A DNA stretch of 64,000 nt, from NCBI GenBank assembly GCA_012845835.1, contig JABAKD010000001.1, positions 4,346,976-4,410,975 on the forward strand, read 5' to 3'. Shown here piece by piece: positions 48,101 to 49,223 of this stretch. The stretch comes from Undaria pinnatifida (taxonomy: Eukaryota > Sar > Phaeophyceae > Laminariales > Alariaceae). The notes under the pieces were generated by a model, which was not told the origin of the DNA, made no database searches, and saw only the letters and a list, made by a program, of their open reading frames with translations. Both the position numbers and the translations under genes were made by a program. Numbering within the stretch: the stretch's first letter is position 1; each line of letters starts with the position of its first letter.

Positions 48101-49223
48101 GGGTTGCAAGTTGCGAATACAGCAGTAGGTCCGAGATCATCGATCTATTTCCCATCGTACCGTCCGGAAATTTAAGGACCGTTATTATTTTATGTTGATA
48201 TAGAAACGGCCATTACATTTTCGGACACAGCGGTATTCCGCCTGCTCTCACATCCTACATATAATAGTAGTCAAGTCTTACCTGGTAAGTTTTAAGAAAG
48301 TTGACCCCCGTGACCTGGAGAAGCTGTTTAACTGCGGTGGAGGCGGGCGATCGATGCGATACTAGAATATACCGAGCACATGTAATGACGAAATAGGTCA
48401 GAGGTAGTCGTGAATGCGGAAATTGCGTGTGTACTATTTCTATTCTTGGGAAAAACACTACTCCGTACTTGTATATCACAGGGACCGAAATAAGAAAGTA
48501 CAACGTAAGAAAGTGTTGCTTTTGGCGCGCGCGCAGAGCTAGAAAGTCAGATTTCAGGTGTGTTTTTTAAAGGGGCGGTGCGCTGTTGTGTACTGAAACC
48601 CAGTCGTTTTTGTTGCCCTTGTTATTTGACCAGAATGAACTGATGTAGGGATGACGACGACGTGGAAAAACACGAAAGATGTTCGGGCGAGAGAAAAGGA
48701 GTACGACGATAAACGCTGATGCTTGGCTTTCATCCGGCGCGGCTATATCATAAAAGCGAAGAAGAGCACAAGCATGCTGTTGCGGTATGTTATGTATGGC
48801 TGTGGATATCTATCTCCCTCTCGTGGTGCGAAGATCCTCGCAGAAAGCAAGCACAAGCGGCATAAACAGCAGCACCTTCCAACAAGTGTATCGATCATGA
48901 ACCTTCACTGTTCACTAGCCGGTCGAATATATAAGGATGGTTTTGTTGTTCATATTCATGAAAACTTGTACTTATATTTCCGGACATAGTGGTGTATTTT
49001 GCATATGCTTTGGGCGTAAATATAATGACAATATTTATATAAACATGAATAACAACCCATTTCTTATATTTTTATGTAGTTCTGTGGTGAACTGACTGAC
49101 CTTTTGAAGCTGTCCGAGATCATCATCGAGACTCCACGTAGAGTGCGTAGTTGGCGGAAGGCGATGCCCTCTCGACGACCTTCTGCAGGCCCCAGCCCAC
49201 GGTCCCCACCTAATGTCCGTCAT
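2958..49223 (-). CDS. BTB-BACK-discoidin protein gene, 11 exons over 46 kb
   Basis: Gene-level entry. Eleven minus-strand exons join with matching phases into 1278 nt (425 residues plus TGA). Residues about 42-148 form a BTB/POZ domain (SDVCLV, AHKAVL, FRAMF, LDYVYSG, LANRYE, CEGYMK). Residues about 149-290 form a BACK domain (NPSNVC, FALDYLA, LTVDEE, VRFPLIS, LLHEAYRF). Residues about 312-425 resemble an F5/8C (discoidin) domain (RRITKFRF, EEFEVAV, EEW, ARHVKISL, terminal TELLGF). BTB-BACK proteins usually act as dimeric substrate adaptors of Cullin-3 ubiquitin ligases; BTBD9 has the same domain order. That function is inferred from family. Introns measure 9438, 8292, 1224, 419, 3331, 11125, 1473, 2178, 4465 and 3043 bp. 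Exon order and phase are the main evidence; no transcript was available. The exact start and the exon 6-7 junction are the least certain points. Confidence 0.82.
3185..3285. repeat. GAAAAT-rich low-complexity tract
   Basis: Runs of GAAAATGAAAAT-type repeats just upstream (in gene sense) of BTB exon 11's pyrimidine tract; on the minus strand they are T-rich. Confidence 0.6.
3530..3850 (+). repeat. MITE-like repeat W, copy 1
   Basis: Shares CCTCTCCCAAAAACT, GAAAA..AAC..GC and the terminal ACCTCTATCGTTGCATGCGC motif with 56700-56970. Confidence 0.45.
3860..4110. repeat. GATC-rich element D, copy 2
   Basis: GGACAGATCACCGATGAGCT at one end, GATCTGTAGATGATCTAGAT at the other, with the CAGGTCCCGCACAACATC middle. 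Confidence 0.6.
4180..4232. repeat. CTTCTGACCT minisatellite
   Basis: About five 10 bp units (CTTCTGACCT to CTTCTCACCT). Confidence 0.8.
4795..4825 (-). repeat. Interstitial TTAGGG run 1
   Basis: Four to five TTAGGG units flanked by degenerate GGGTTGGG. Short and internal, so not a chromosome end. Confidence 0.8.
5420..6125. repeat. GATC-rich element D cluster next to exon 10
   Basis: One or two element copies plus a tandem stretch (5735-5910) of CTCGGACAGATCACGATCTA-type units. It reaches within about 35 bp of the donor of BTB exon 10. Confidence 0.6.
6163..6261 (-). CDS. BTB gene exon 10 (discoidin-like core)
   Basis: 33 codons, phase 0 at both ends. Acceptor GACGAAAG after a T-rich tract, donor TGGCAG|GTAAGC. 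Encodes RRITKFRFQNRYSEEFEVAV then REEWQ, matching the 'I...+F......Y.+EVS.....W' core of F5/8C domains. A GATC-rich repeat array abuts the donor side. Confidence 0.8.
6620..6900. repeat. Foldback-end relic and TATTAATAG tandem
   Basis: TTTTCAGCTGTGAGATCGAG and TCGTCGAAACTCGTACTGGC match the foldback family end. Then GTGCTATTAATAGTATAG repeats three times (6743-6800), followed by MITE-type GACGGGGCTCCTTAA. Confidence 0.45.
7366..7545 (+). repeat. CTTATCTCCACAATGGT minisatellite
   Basis: About ten 17-18 bp units (TCTTATCTCCACAATGG variants). Short ORFs here are artefacts of the repeat. Confidence 0.85.
7555..8235. repeat. MITE/SINE debris
   Basis: GCCCTGCAAGGTTCTTGGCT (shared with 9315 and 24600), then the reverse GGAGCCTGTCCTGTGACCAC family (7945-7970), then GATTTTTTTAACGAACGTTTC and GGAGCTGGTTTCGAAACCGG, both recurring at 24180-24420. 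No gene. Confidence 0.5.
8236..8486 (+). repeat. 14 bp minisatellite GAGTTACTACGATA
   Basis: About 18 nearly perfect units. The unit resembles the TACTACGATAGAGG end motif of the surrounding MITE-like repeats. Not a CRISPR array: there are no unique spacers. Confidence 0.95.
8840..8925 (+). repeat. 8 bp CATTATTG minisatellite
   Basis: About ten CATTATTG units with two variants. Confidence 0.9.
9280..9600. repeat. MITE-like repeats with F tail
   Basis: GGAGGTGCACCAGCCATTGT and GCCCTGCAAAGTTCTTGGCT, then CGACTGGAAACCC, AGTATAGGGAGGGATTTAGG and the GTGCTACCATTG..TAGCACGCGTC end. The same order occurs at 24565-25150. Confidence 0.5.
9755..9795 (-). repeat. Copy of BTB exon 9 tail plus donor, 2
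   Basis: Minus strand reads MDNYSSLLSE followed by GTGGAT, a diverged copy of exon 9's VDDYSSSVSE and GTGAAC. Confidence 0.6.
10474..10520 (-). repeat. Copy of BTB exon 9 tail plus donor, 1
   Basis: Minus strand reads TVDDYSSSLPK followed by GTGAACAC. The upstream frame is closed by TAG, so it is not a usable exon. Confidence 0.65.
10590..10680. repeat. F-type repeat tail
   Basis: CCCTTTAGAGCCC, CCCTCCCTATA, CCAAGTACTTTTGTCCC, GGGTTTCCAG. Recurs at 9470, 25012, 32665, 36805, 53225, 53430 and 55925. Confidence 0.6.
10727..10810 (-). CDS. BTB gene exon 9
   Basis: 28 codons, phase 0 at both ends. Acceptor CTGTAG, donor TCAGAG|GTGAAC. Encodes RGHERVLFGEGDG and VDDYSSSVSE. No motif is diagnostic, but phases, splice sites and two downstream copies of its tail plus donor (about 10474-10520 and 9755-9790) mark it as a real exon, probably the first strand of the discoidin-like domain. 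Confidence 0.7.
11105..11275 (+). repeat. ACC trinucleotide microsatellite
   Basis: AACACC then about 40 ACC units with interspersed ATC. ORFs of poly-Gly or poly-Pro here are not genes. Confidence 0.95.
12840..12965 (+). repeat. TAC/TAT trinucleotide tract
   Basis: Imperfect ACTACT/ATTACT repeats. It lies in intron 8 directly downstream of exon 8's donor. Confidence 0.85.
12989..13122 (-). CDS. BTB gene exon 8 (BACK end and linker)
   Basis: 134 nt: two bases complete a Val codon with exon 7, then 44 codons, exit phase 0. Acceptor GTATCAG, donor GTCAAG|GTGCGG. Encodes VVEKSAVVADSLVVQRLLHE then AYRFQAI, the usual last BACK helix, then an acidic and basic linker. If the donor is not used, the frame stops 15 nt later, so a short alternative C-terminus is conceivable. 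The base composition is GC-rich, unlike the flanking TAC/ACC microsatellites. Confidence 0.85.
13432..13575 (+). mobile_element. SINE-like family M copy 1
   Basis: Contains TCACTCGCGCGAGTGA (16 bp perfect palindrome) and a B-box-like GATTCGAATCCGC, followed by AACGGTAAGC. Related copies are at 14825-15060 and 18835-19060. Confidence 0.45.
13740..14490. repeat. CACCAC / ATCATGGACAC composite array
   Basis: Four to six degenerate units of 100-180 bp: ACCACCACATACAAATCATG, GACACACACAAACACGAG, GGAGGACGTAGG and GGGGGAAAACAGCC. Fills most of intron 7. Confidence 0.7.
14596..14743 (-). CDS. BTB gene exon 7 (BACK C-terminal half)
   Basis: 148 nt, entry phase 0, exit phase 1. Acceptor CACAACAG, donor CCAAG|GTGAGG. 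Encodes LQWDKLPDEEREFVDRLF and LEVRFPLISTGFLYQ; VRFPLIS is the hallmark 'VRxPLxS' helix of BACK domains. Intron 6 before it is 11.1 kb, so another tiny exon could be missing between TVDEET and this exon. The codon sum and phase work without one. Confidence 0.85.
14825..15060 (-). mobile_element. SINE-like family M copy 2
   Basis: Two CACTCGCACGAGTGA-type palindromic segments flank the inverted head (TAGCTTACCATTCCATCGCG). The minus-strand ORF over this interval is therefore repeat-derived. Confidence 0.4.
16277..16321. repeat. 14 bp inverted repeat over a tRNA A-box
   Basis: CCCACTGAGCTACT (16277-16290) and AGTAGCTCAGTGGG (16308-16321) are perfect complements around a 17 bp loop; the right arm includes the A-box of SINE family S. 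Confidence 0.8.
16300..16400 (+). mobile_element. SINE family S head with perfect A-box
   Basis: TAGCTCAGTGGG at 16310-16321 is a perfect tRNA A-box, and TTGTTCGAAGGG (about 16355-16366) serves as B-box. A partial relative at 15605-15665 shares CGGTCAAAT and GCTTCGTTCGAG. No complete tRNA cloverleaf forms, so this is a tRNA-derived repeat, not a tRNA gene. Confidence 0.5.
16680..16775 (+). repeat. Family H repeat
   Basis: GTTGTT run, TAACTCGCATAATCAAGTCC and GTGGTCACAGGACAGGCTCC. Also at 7890-7970 (reverse), 52850-52925, 54180-54265 (reverse), 61515-61680 and 62130-62225. Confidence 0.65.
16921..17272 (+). mobile_element. SINE family B copy 1
   Basis: tRNA-like head GGCCCGGTGGTCTAGTGG (A-box) and GAGTTCGATTCCCACC (B-box), then a 250 bp body and a tail of A residues (17247-17259). 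About 350 bp in all. Confidence 0.8.
17587..18057 (-). CDS. Hypothetical 156-residue ORF between inverted SINEs
   Basis: ATG-initiated minus-strand frame with mixed, non-repetitive composition (SIENLLRLYRGNERRLG, LSPWQWRFEVDRM, then a hydrophobic, Cys-rich C-terminus). It is not recognised. It sits in a unique 1 kb block flanked by a plus-oriented SINE (16921-17272) and a minus-oriented SINE of the same family (18286-18605). It could be an exon or chance. Confidence 0.25.
   Translation of the reverse strand: MLNAPSSKSWRVSNKNTKKSIENLLRLYRGNERRLGINEETALLSPWQWRFEVDRMQSRFASSDYMGPCQPARFWKKSSGYCLKAVALVDLRGHGREGKRRGELSLVAAALFKIRCGVGLLVREVGVALLLRRDMCICCLCFAGAFTLSKSDASPQ
18286..18605 (-). mobile_element. 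SINE family B copy 2
   Basis: Reverse-oriented near full-length copy: B-box GGTGGGAATCGAACTC and A-box complement CAGACCACCGGGGCGACC at the right, tail near 18286. Confidence 0.8.
18835..19060 (-). mobile_element. SINE-like family M copy 3
   Basis: CAGCCTACCATTACCTTGCG with CACTCGCACCAGTGACTCA and AACTCGCGCGAGTGG on either side, the same layout as copy 2. The LINE 3' end at 19085 follows directly. Confidence 0.4.
19085..19289 (+). pseudogene. 5'-truncated LINE ORF end
   Basis: An open frame ending in TAA at 19287-19289 reads VLGGCEIYKEERDALEEEM, then GRLESSEKTVAILGDRLWPH and KHDGDRMSKTV. The C-x-x-Y-x-x-E-R-x-x-L pattern is typical of the C-terminal tail of non-LTR retrotransposon reverse transcriptases. 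The upstream sequence is a different repeat, so only the 3' end was inserted. Assignment rests on this pattern and on the shared 3' region at 36285. Confidence 0.4.
19290..19460 (+). mobile_element. LINE 3' UTR copy 1, C-rich end
   Basis: After the stop, GTAATGAGCGCCCAGACGTT...GTGGTCAATGGTCAAA and AAATGAGTACG lead to a C-rich run. The same sequence recurs at 36285-36415. Confidence 0.5.
19825..20600. mobile_element. Element X with giant (CCCTT)n core
   Basis: Ends are formed by GACCCGTGAGA-type and GACCCGTGAAAAG motifs. The core is about 540 bp of CCCTT repeats (19920-20463). Same design as 23483-23690, 31363-31567 and 34738-35138. Confidence 0.6.
20612..20880. repeat. GATC-rich element D, copy 4
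   Basis: CACCTCGGACAGATCATGAT, CTGCCGTAATGAGATGCTGT, ATCGGTGATCTGTCCGTTAC. Immediately adjoins a (CCCTT)n-core element. Confidence 0.6.
21000..21390 (+). repeat. Repeat N, copy 1
   Basis: CTCCACCGCACCTGATCCCC, CTCACGCATCCGTATACA, GGGAACTGAAGGAT, GTGTGGTGAGCTT, TTTCCCCATCCACCGGAGGA. Full partner at 59222-59592. Confidence 0.7.
21404..23308 (-). CDS. Low-complexity Asn/Ser/Gly/Ala-rich ORF
   Basis: Open minus-strand frame of 634 codons inside intron 6 of the BTB gene, without a good ATG. A possible acceptor (CATATCAG, about 23270) precedes VFLAVDGWAKSWLRRRILRG, after which the sequence is dominated by Asn, Ser, Gly, Gln and Ala runs (NNNNNN, GGGGGGGG, AAVAAAAE). Such tracts are common in brown-algal proteins. 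The plus strand is also open for 444 codons, because CAG/GTT-type repeats lack stops. Coding status is uncertain; it could be a nested gene or a skipped exon of the host gene. Confidence 0.35.
   Translation of the reverse strand: MLAPLLVFAPTGAYQVFLAVDGWAKSWLRRRILRGITPHSGLVGSSNSSSNNSIIINGSSRLLVNPQPTRAAQQQTQPLLANATTRGYPSSFQAAAATTVSRPGLPPPLQMNREGQEEAKWQREGSGGGGGGGGVADGGGVHASRGSGLGWRGGGQPAMDAAVGRGSGLGGCNSSGHISGNSNISGNNGSYINGSRNTSGSSGGHGNNSGHNSGNSGSRSGSRSEPAGDSGKNGYREPEYDVRRKTSGEPEAPKHGAEVAAGVAPATTMAAAEATEAAAVCAAAIATPAPATPVRRNGTENDHESFRQQPPIASMKSPTTASGDNAHEGAAASSSNNNNNNANVEDMSSTTPPSTPKSKTAPSEWRFGVDTCPGERLIDGNRGGAVRAVRRRLRERGRGSSSESIPIPSETTAAVAAAAERRSDRRTSVKNAVAVDGAAQHNNNNNNARSTSARDVVVAIPTGDGAIQHNNAIATEEKGAAQHSNAMTVAVGGATQPSSAMTAVEVGSAGVDADAETCASETINSARGKSGRAEMGRAGVERLASVSAVGNIGGGEMETGVGVSGAGAGAEGGTGRRQSSWSLPLPSSMGTGVRTQTTWPARPDSGDGGRKVSLGGVADDGSAVADTEVRVGFC
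22900..22940 (+). repeat. ACC microsatellite within the low-complexity ORF
   Basis: ACCACCACC run that encodes poly-Gly on the minus strand. Confidence 0.7.
23483..23690. mobile_element. Element X, short core
   Basis: CTTTTCACGGGTTGGTCGG start, several CGACCCGACCTGACC-type units, GGCCCGTCAAAAGCCCTGG end. Confidence 0.55.
24175..25155. repeat. MITE-like repeats with F tail, second set
   Basis: GAGGTGCACCAGCCATTGCT, GCCCTGCAAGGTTCTTGGCC, GGAAACCCT, AGTATAGGGAGGGATTTGGG, GTGTTACCTCTGTATTGCAC. Parallels 7980-8210 and 9280-9660. Confidence 0.5.
25190..25860. repeat. TCAACCATTGAG array with exon 6 tail copies
   Basis: Units of ATCAACCATTGAGATAGTGT alternate with CGTTTCCTCGTCTGGGG and CCGCCGTGTTGG segments. 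The latter are copies of the 3' end of BTB exon 6 (at about 25335-25370 and 25440-25480). Confidence 0.65.
25869..25964 (-). CDS. BTB gene exon 6 (BACK middle)
   Basis: 32 codons, phase 0 at both ends. Acceptor GAGCAG, donor GAAACG|GTGAGT. Encodes DFNALGGNTVLRVLQHDGL then TVDEET, matching the 'F..L....+..+L..D.L.V.EE' core of BACK domains. Two or three partial copies of its last 35 nt with the donor lie downstream (25325-25480) in a degenerate repeat array. Confidence 0.88.
25976..27170 (+). repeat. CAATCAAT/AACCAACC degenerate satellite
   Basis: 1.2 kb of TCAATCAATCAACCAAT-type DNA, purest at 25978-26100 and 27118-27160, interrupted by unique-looking 26340-26640. Confidence 0.8.
27200..27960. 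other. No gene seen
   Basis: Intron 5 sequence with MITE-type motifs (GGTCAGAAACGTTTGGCCGA at 27432, CGGGGCATGCCTC at 27470) and a CAGCAG-rich patch at 27730-27800. Nothing coding is supported. Confidence 0.4.
27970..28062. repeat. Two 43 bp direct repeats
   Basis: ACCACGAGCAAACCTCAGGG / AACGTTGCCGTAGG, repeated with a few changes immediately after. Confidence 0.7.
28227..28472 (+). CDS. Hypothetical 81-residue ORF
   Basis: Open frame with protein-like composition (IARLCYHLPTAFQQNIEQVI, CCEEDCLLHHRREYLDYSG) in intron 5 of the BTB gene, opposite strand. No family is recognised and no splice sites stand out. It could be a gene fragment. Confidence 0.2.
   Translation: MRSKRQQGSVTTTIARLCYHLPTAFQQNIEQVISPESALRTQQGHREHVSADVPLAKDCCEEDCLLHHRREYLDYSGNSEN
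28485..28715 (-). mobile_element. SINE family B copy 3, headless
   Basis: Body of family B (ATCTCAGATCCGAGGTCA, TTCCCTCGTCGACTCGCG, CGGCGCTCTCGGCAGCTG) without the tRNA-like head, so a 5'-truncated copy. Confidence 0.6.
28875..29320. repeat. 92 bp tandem array carrying exon 5 boundary
   Basis: Four units (starts near 28932, 29057, 29148, 29240) with GTACTGTACAAATATCC, CTGGGAGCA..CTGGCAGCAT and CGCCCTCACATCGTCAAAA. Each unit contains a version of exon 5's last bases and donor; the real exon boundary is the last unit. Confidence 0.8.
29296..29406 (-). CDS. BTB gene exon 5 (start of BACK domain)
   Basis: 37 codons, phase 0 at both ends. Acceptor CCCTTAG, donor GACGAG|GTGAGA. Encodes LNPSNVCRHLLAAEDH and FALDYLAVHFDE, matching the first helices of a BACK domain (N-x-C, then the Ala/Leu helix, then the NF-type end). 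Its 3' end and donor are repeated four times in the following 400 bp as the boundary part of a tandem array of about 92 bp units. Confidence 0.88.
29510..29560 (+). repeat. G-rich tract
   Basis: GGGGAAGGGGGGGGGGGGAG between exons 4 and 5; on the minus strand it could act as a pyrimidine-type tract. Confidence 0.6.
29826..29925 (-). CDS. BTB gene exon 4 (BTB C-terminal helices)
   Basis: 100 nt: one base plus 33 codons. Encodes LNDDNVMPVSALANRYE then LMNQCEGYMK, the standard end of a BTB domain. Acceptor GGTGGCAG, donor AAG|GTCAGA (GTCAG, the same unusual donor type as exon 1). Intron 4, which follows, is only 419 bp, the shortest of the gene. Confidence 0.92.
30112..30300 (-). repeat. Family C repeat, reverse
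   Basis: Reverse copy of the right half (GGTACTCATTTCATGC, GGACGGAGCACGTCGGGTTT, GAGGTGTTCGGCGAGACGCA). Confidence 0.6.
30826..30905 (+). repeat. CAGATCGGT minisatellite in a MITE-like repeat
   Basis: Eight CAGATCGGTC units after GAGGAGGT, then AAAACGTTTGACC and TGTAACCCC. Reverse counterpart at 57420-57590. Confidence 0.8.
31025..31052 (-). repeat. Copy of BTB exon 3 tail plus donor
   Basis: Minus strand CCACAGCGGGGTGAGG parallels exon 3's CTACAGCGG|GTGAGC. A single degenerate copy about 100 bp downstream of the real donor. Confidence 0.4.
31150..31279 (-). CDS. BTB gene exon 3 (BTB core)
   Basis: 130 nt, entry phase 1, exit phase 2. Encodes WSRPFRAMFTLPMRES, a central strand (QCRVVIED) and LDYVYSG, the most conserved part of a BTB domain. 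Acceptor CGTGCAG, donor AGCGG|GTGAGC. The last two bases join the first base of exon 4 to give Gly, restoring YVYSGRIGL. A degenerate copy of the exon tail and donor lies at about 31025-31050. Confidence 0.9.
31363..31567. mobile_element. Element X, (GGGTC)n core
   Basis: TTTCACGGGTCATGACCCGA start, six GGGTC units (31470-31500), CTGACCCGTGAAAAGCC end. The ends are inverted repeats. Confidence 0.65.
32185..33255. other. G-rich and repeat DNA, no gene
   Basis: F-type tail at 32665-32745, then GGGGTCCCCCTTTGTGGCAA units (32870-33090) and long G runs (33008-33025, 33121-33147). Short ORFs arise from the repeat. Confidence 0.5.
33256..33570 (-). mobile_element. SINE family A copy 1
   Basis: tRNA-derived SINE. 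Read on the minus strand it has an A-box-like TGGCGTATCAGG, a B-box (GAGTTCGAACC-type), then a 230 bp body ending in GACAAGCCGTGGTC-complement sequence and an A-rich tail. Close copies lie at 39705, 51224 and 52368, all in the same orientation. Confidence 0.8.
33828..34245. mobile_element. Foldback element with about 180 bp arms
   Basis: Left arm 33828-34007 and right arm 34060-34245 are inverted copies (TACACTCCAGCTGTGAGATC ... GATCTCACAGCTGGAGTGTA type ends; ACTACAGTGTAGCTATCAGG in the inner part), separated by about 50 bp. Confidence 0.85.
34738..35138. mobile_element. Element X with CCCTAA insert and (GGGTC)n core
   Basis: TTCTCACGGGTCACGACCCG start, telomere-like run at 34808-34860, about 14 GGGTC units (35025-35090), GACCCGTCAAACGCCCTGG end. 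Confidence 0.6.
34808..34860 (+). repeat. Interstitial CCCTAA run 2
   Basis: CCCTAACCCTAACCCTAACG followed by three to four CTAACG units. Confidence 0.8.
35940..36065 (-). repeat. Family C repeat, partial reverse
   Basis: Right-end part only, starting at a G run (GCATGGCCGTAGTCGTATGA, GGGACGGAGCACGTCGAGTT). A shorter tail piece also occurs at 13360-13410. Confidence 0.5.
36285..36415 (+). mobile_element. LINE 3' UTR copy 2
   Basis: About 120 bp closely matching 19310-19450 (GTAATGAGCGCCCAAATGTT, TCTCAATTAGGAGTTGGAAC, GTGGTCAATGGTCAAAAG, AAATGAGTGCG), again followed by C-rich DNA. No coding part is attached, so this is an extreme 5' truncation. Confidence 0.5.
36450..37190. repeat. Tandem array, units of about 120 bp
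   Basis: Five to six units with CCCACACAACAACTCCAAGC, GTTTTGTTCCCCAAAACGTG, TTTATAAAGGGGTCAAAAGA and TACCCAAAATGGCCGTGTC. One is split by an F-type repeat at 36805-36900. Confidence 0.8.
37123..37506 (-). CDS. Hypothetical 127-residue ORF
   Basis: ATG-initiated frame with a balanced central part (ECRSHNGPFCVITFDRFAHK, then KYYDPVKCQVPLCTETPSA). It lies in intron 2 of the BTB gene on the same strand, and its C-terminal end runs into the 36450-37190 repeat array. Not recognised. Confidence 0.2.
   Translation of the reverse strand: MLEHPPFSSFLKGRIAIHPLLHAFAVAVLECRSHNGPFCVITFDRFAHKSRIRGYKVLDQRAPRKKHCEATSQQKYYDPVKCQVPLCTETPSAVGGFVRTIKQFVLFLAGFLLGDGRLGTIRRLLTL
37795..38215 (+). repeat. Repeat G, copy 1
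   Basis: GTGAAACCATGTCATGGTCG, GTGACAGTGAGGCTCCTTAG, GTCTGAGCTGTGAGCTGCCA, CAACACCGACAACCATGCG. Second copy at 38875-39215. Confidence 0.8.
38875..39215 (+). repeat. Repeat G, copy 2
   Basis: GTGAAACCGCGTCATGGTTG, GTGACAGTGAGGCTCGTACG, ATCTGAGCTGTGAGCTGCCA, CAACACCGACAACCCTGCG. Same orientation; 38216-38874 between the copies holds no supported gene. Confidence 0.8.
39572..39662 (-). CDS. BTB gene exon 2 (BTB N-terminal strand)
   Basis: 30 codons plus one base. Acceptor TTTGCAG, donor TTAG|GTGAG. It encodes MLSMLADPALSDVCLV followed by PAHKAVL, the first beta strand and the His-Lys-Val-Leu helix start typical of BTB domains. The last G plus CG of exon 3 makes an Ala codon, giving AHKAVLAAWS across the junction. 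Intron 1 upstream is 9.4 kb and holds an antisense transposase/exonuclease element. Just downstream, toward higher coordinates, begins a SINE copy (39705-40022). Confidence 0.85.
39705..40022 (-). mobile_element. SINE family A copy 2
   Basis: Same body and tRNA-like head as the copy at 51224, with small changes in the head (GCTACCGGGGCGACC). Lies 43 bp from BTB exon 2, inside intron 1. Confidence 0.8.
40285..40512 (-). mobile_element. Foldback family, single arm
   Basis: ATTAACATCGCCCTAGTGAC, GGGGAGTCGCCGACGTATAC, GATCTCACAGCTGCAGCGTA: right-arm sequence of the 33828 element. Confidence 0.65.
41027..41058 (+). repeat. Interstitial CCCTAA run 3
   Basis: Three CCCTAA units between CCCGACCCCGACCCC and GACCCC, 400 bp upstream of the transposase/exonuclease element. 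Confidence 0.75.
41466..42316 (+). pseudogene. Element N-terminus, linker and first Cys motif
   Basis: Starts MGKGKGKKG at 41466. Near 41590-41610 the coding frame moves to the next frame, which carries an Ala/Ser/Pro/Gly-rich imperfect repeat (units like SSSAAPGAQAPPTPSSAG). That frame continues to a TGA at 42145-42147 and beyond it without changing frame into MCVPEYICPA and DCPHCEDNEQVRVNP. A donor (GAAC|GTACAC) near 42317 probably ends the segment. The TGA and frame change indicate decay. Confidence 0.6.
42432..42538 (+). pseudogene. Element exon: second Cys motif
   Basis: Acceptor CTAACTCAG with an ideal branch-type CTAAC; donor GAAGG|GTAAGC. Encodes VVSNGWEPGSRLVHAEHDNYY then VIAFQYKCKTCAGEG without a stop (shown in parts). 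It pairs a CxxC with the upstream DCPHC to complete a likely zinc-binding unit. Confidence 0.65.
42761..42973 (+). pseudogene. Element exon: helical segment before DDE core
   Basis: Acceptor GCTATCAG, donor GAGAG|GTACCG. Encodes THRFAGWHPDLQKRLP, then a run with VAIDTHLVTRIRQSLLSRGG and LAGHLRESHMKQFHS. This resembles the segment that in such elements lies between the Cys-rich domain and the first catalytic Asp. Confidence 0.6.
43187..43523 (+). pseudogene. Element exon: D1 of DDE-like core
   Basis: Acceptor TTGTTCAG, donor CAA|GTGAGT (phase 0). Encodes LGKFDDKDGYNGNPPGEATL, WFQRRAQMVGGKILAGDASY and KFTKKIKVDG. The Asp in GDASYKF is the expected first catalytic Asp of an RNase H-fold transposase. 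This is the best preserved part of the element. Confidence 0.7.
43736..43837 (+). pseudogene. Element exon between D1 and D2
   Basis: 34 codons, phase 0 at both ends. Acceptor CATGACAG, donor ATCGAG|GTAGGT. Encodes TQLKNHGVSPMPEMRV then LARRYKLHGFDPIE. It sits where the helix leading to the second catalytic Asp is expected. Confidence 0.6.
43920..44050 (+). repeat. 65 bp tandem duplication at D2 splice acceptor
   Basis: GTTGTGTACCCGTTGCCACA..CCATGGAGGTGT..TGACGACTGCTG and GTTGTGTATCCGCTGCTATA..CCATGAAGGTGT..TGACGACTGCTG lie head to tail. The second carries the in-frame D2 exon. Confidence 0.75.
44022..44077 (+). pseudogene. Element exon: D2 motif
   Basis: After CCATGAAG the frame reads VFSSDDCCGDVDVVRETLG and meets a donor-like GG|GTCAGC. 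SSDDCC is the expected second catalytic Asp followed by paired Cys. Immediately upstream (43920-43985) lies a near copy of the same splice acceptor and DDC segment. The exact splice into the next exon is unclear. Confidence 0.5.
44153..44460 (+). pseudogene. Element exon: exonuclease motif I
   Basis: Acceptor TTTCCAG or CCAGCAG, donor CTGAAG|GTGAGA. Encodes AIAQLLEEAKPATDEDV, SALGFDAEWEVWTSG, PIATVQLTTG and LRAVLEREDILK. GFDAEW is ExoI (Asp and Glu) of DnaQ/WRN-like 3'-5' exonucleases; VQLTTG and VLEREDILK match the next strands and helix. Confidence 0.75.
44733..44835 (+). pseudogene. Element exon: exonuclease motif II
   Basis: Acceptor CCCATTCAG, phase 0 after the preceding exon's Lys. Encodes VGVGVNSDFGRLVNDC then GMDLAVASRRYL. 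The Asp in NSDFGRL is the ExoII Asp. The frame is lost soon after 44830: the expected FELALIE helix is in another frame. Confidence 0.7.
44852..45064 (+). pseudogene. Exonuclease motif III region, frameshifted
   Basis: IFELALIEA (about 44860) and EYFDDAINSLC (about 44963) share one frame, while the segment between them reads sensibly only in the neighbouring frame (LLQRYLPKTP, MSAWEGELSAQQ). FDDAINS provides the ExoIII Asp. Two small opposite shifts explain this. Either the copy is dead or the assembly has indel errors here. Confidence 0.55.
45519..45780 (+). pseudogene. Element C-terminal Cys cluster with stop
   Basis: After a CCCCAG acceptor the frame reads through TCQTCGYLLCGRYKQFHGG to GPCTCADCAC and TGA (45778-45780). 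CxxC...CxC..C.C is a plausible zinc-binding tail. The exon upstream (about 45118-45480) is Gly/Ala/Arg-rich and not securely placed. Confidence 0.55.
46640..46915 (+). other. Open stretch downstream of the element, unidentified
   Basis: An open frame from 46668 reads VKKNKANLLSDKGWKC and later VTLLLYCKHYPRLIPRLKEG. It is protein-like but short and unrecognised; it may be a remnant linked to the upstream element. 45780-46640 shows nothing else that I can support. Confidence 0.2.
48300..48335 (-). repeat. Possible copy of BTB exon 1 tail plus donor
   Basis: Minus strand AACAGCTTCTCCAG|GTCACG resembles exon 1's GACAGCTTCAAAAG|GTCAGT. Weak but in the expected downstream intron. Confidence 0.3.
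49101..49223 (-). CDS. BTB gene exon 1 (putative start)
   Basis: 41 codons from an ATG with A at -3, ending phase 0 at AAG|GTCAGT. The sequence ends in a Leu/Asp/Gln stretch (SLDDDLGQLQK) of the kind that precedes a BTB core, and joins in frame to exon 2. The reading frame stays open upstream to about 49289, so a longer start or an additional 5' exon is possible. The divergent start of another gene 438 bp away supports this as the gene's 5' end. This is the least certain exon because no conserved motif lies in it. Confidence 0.6.
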
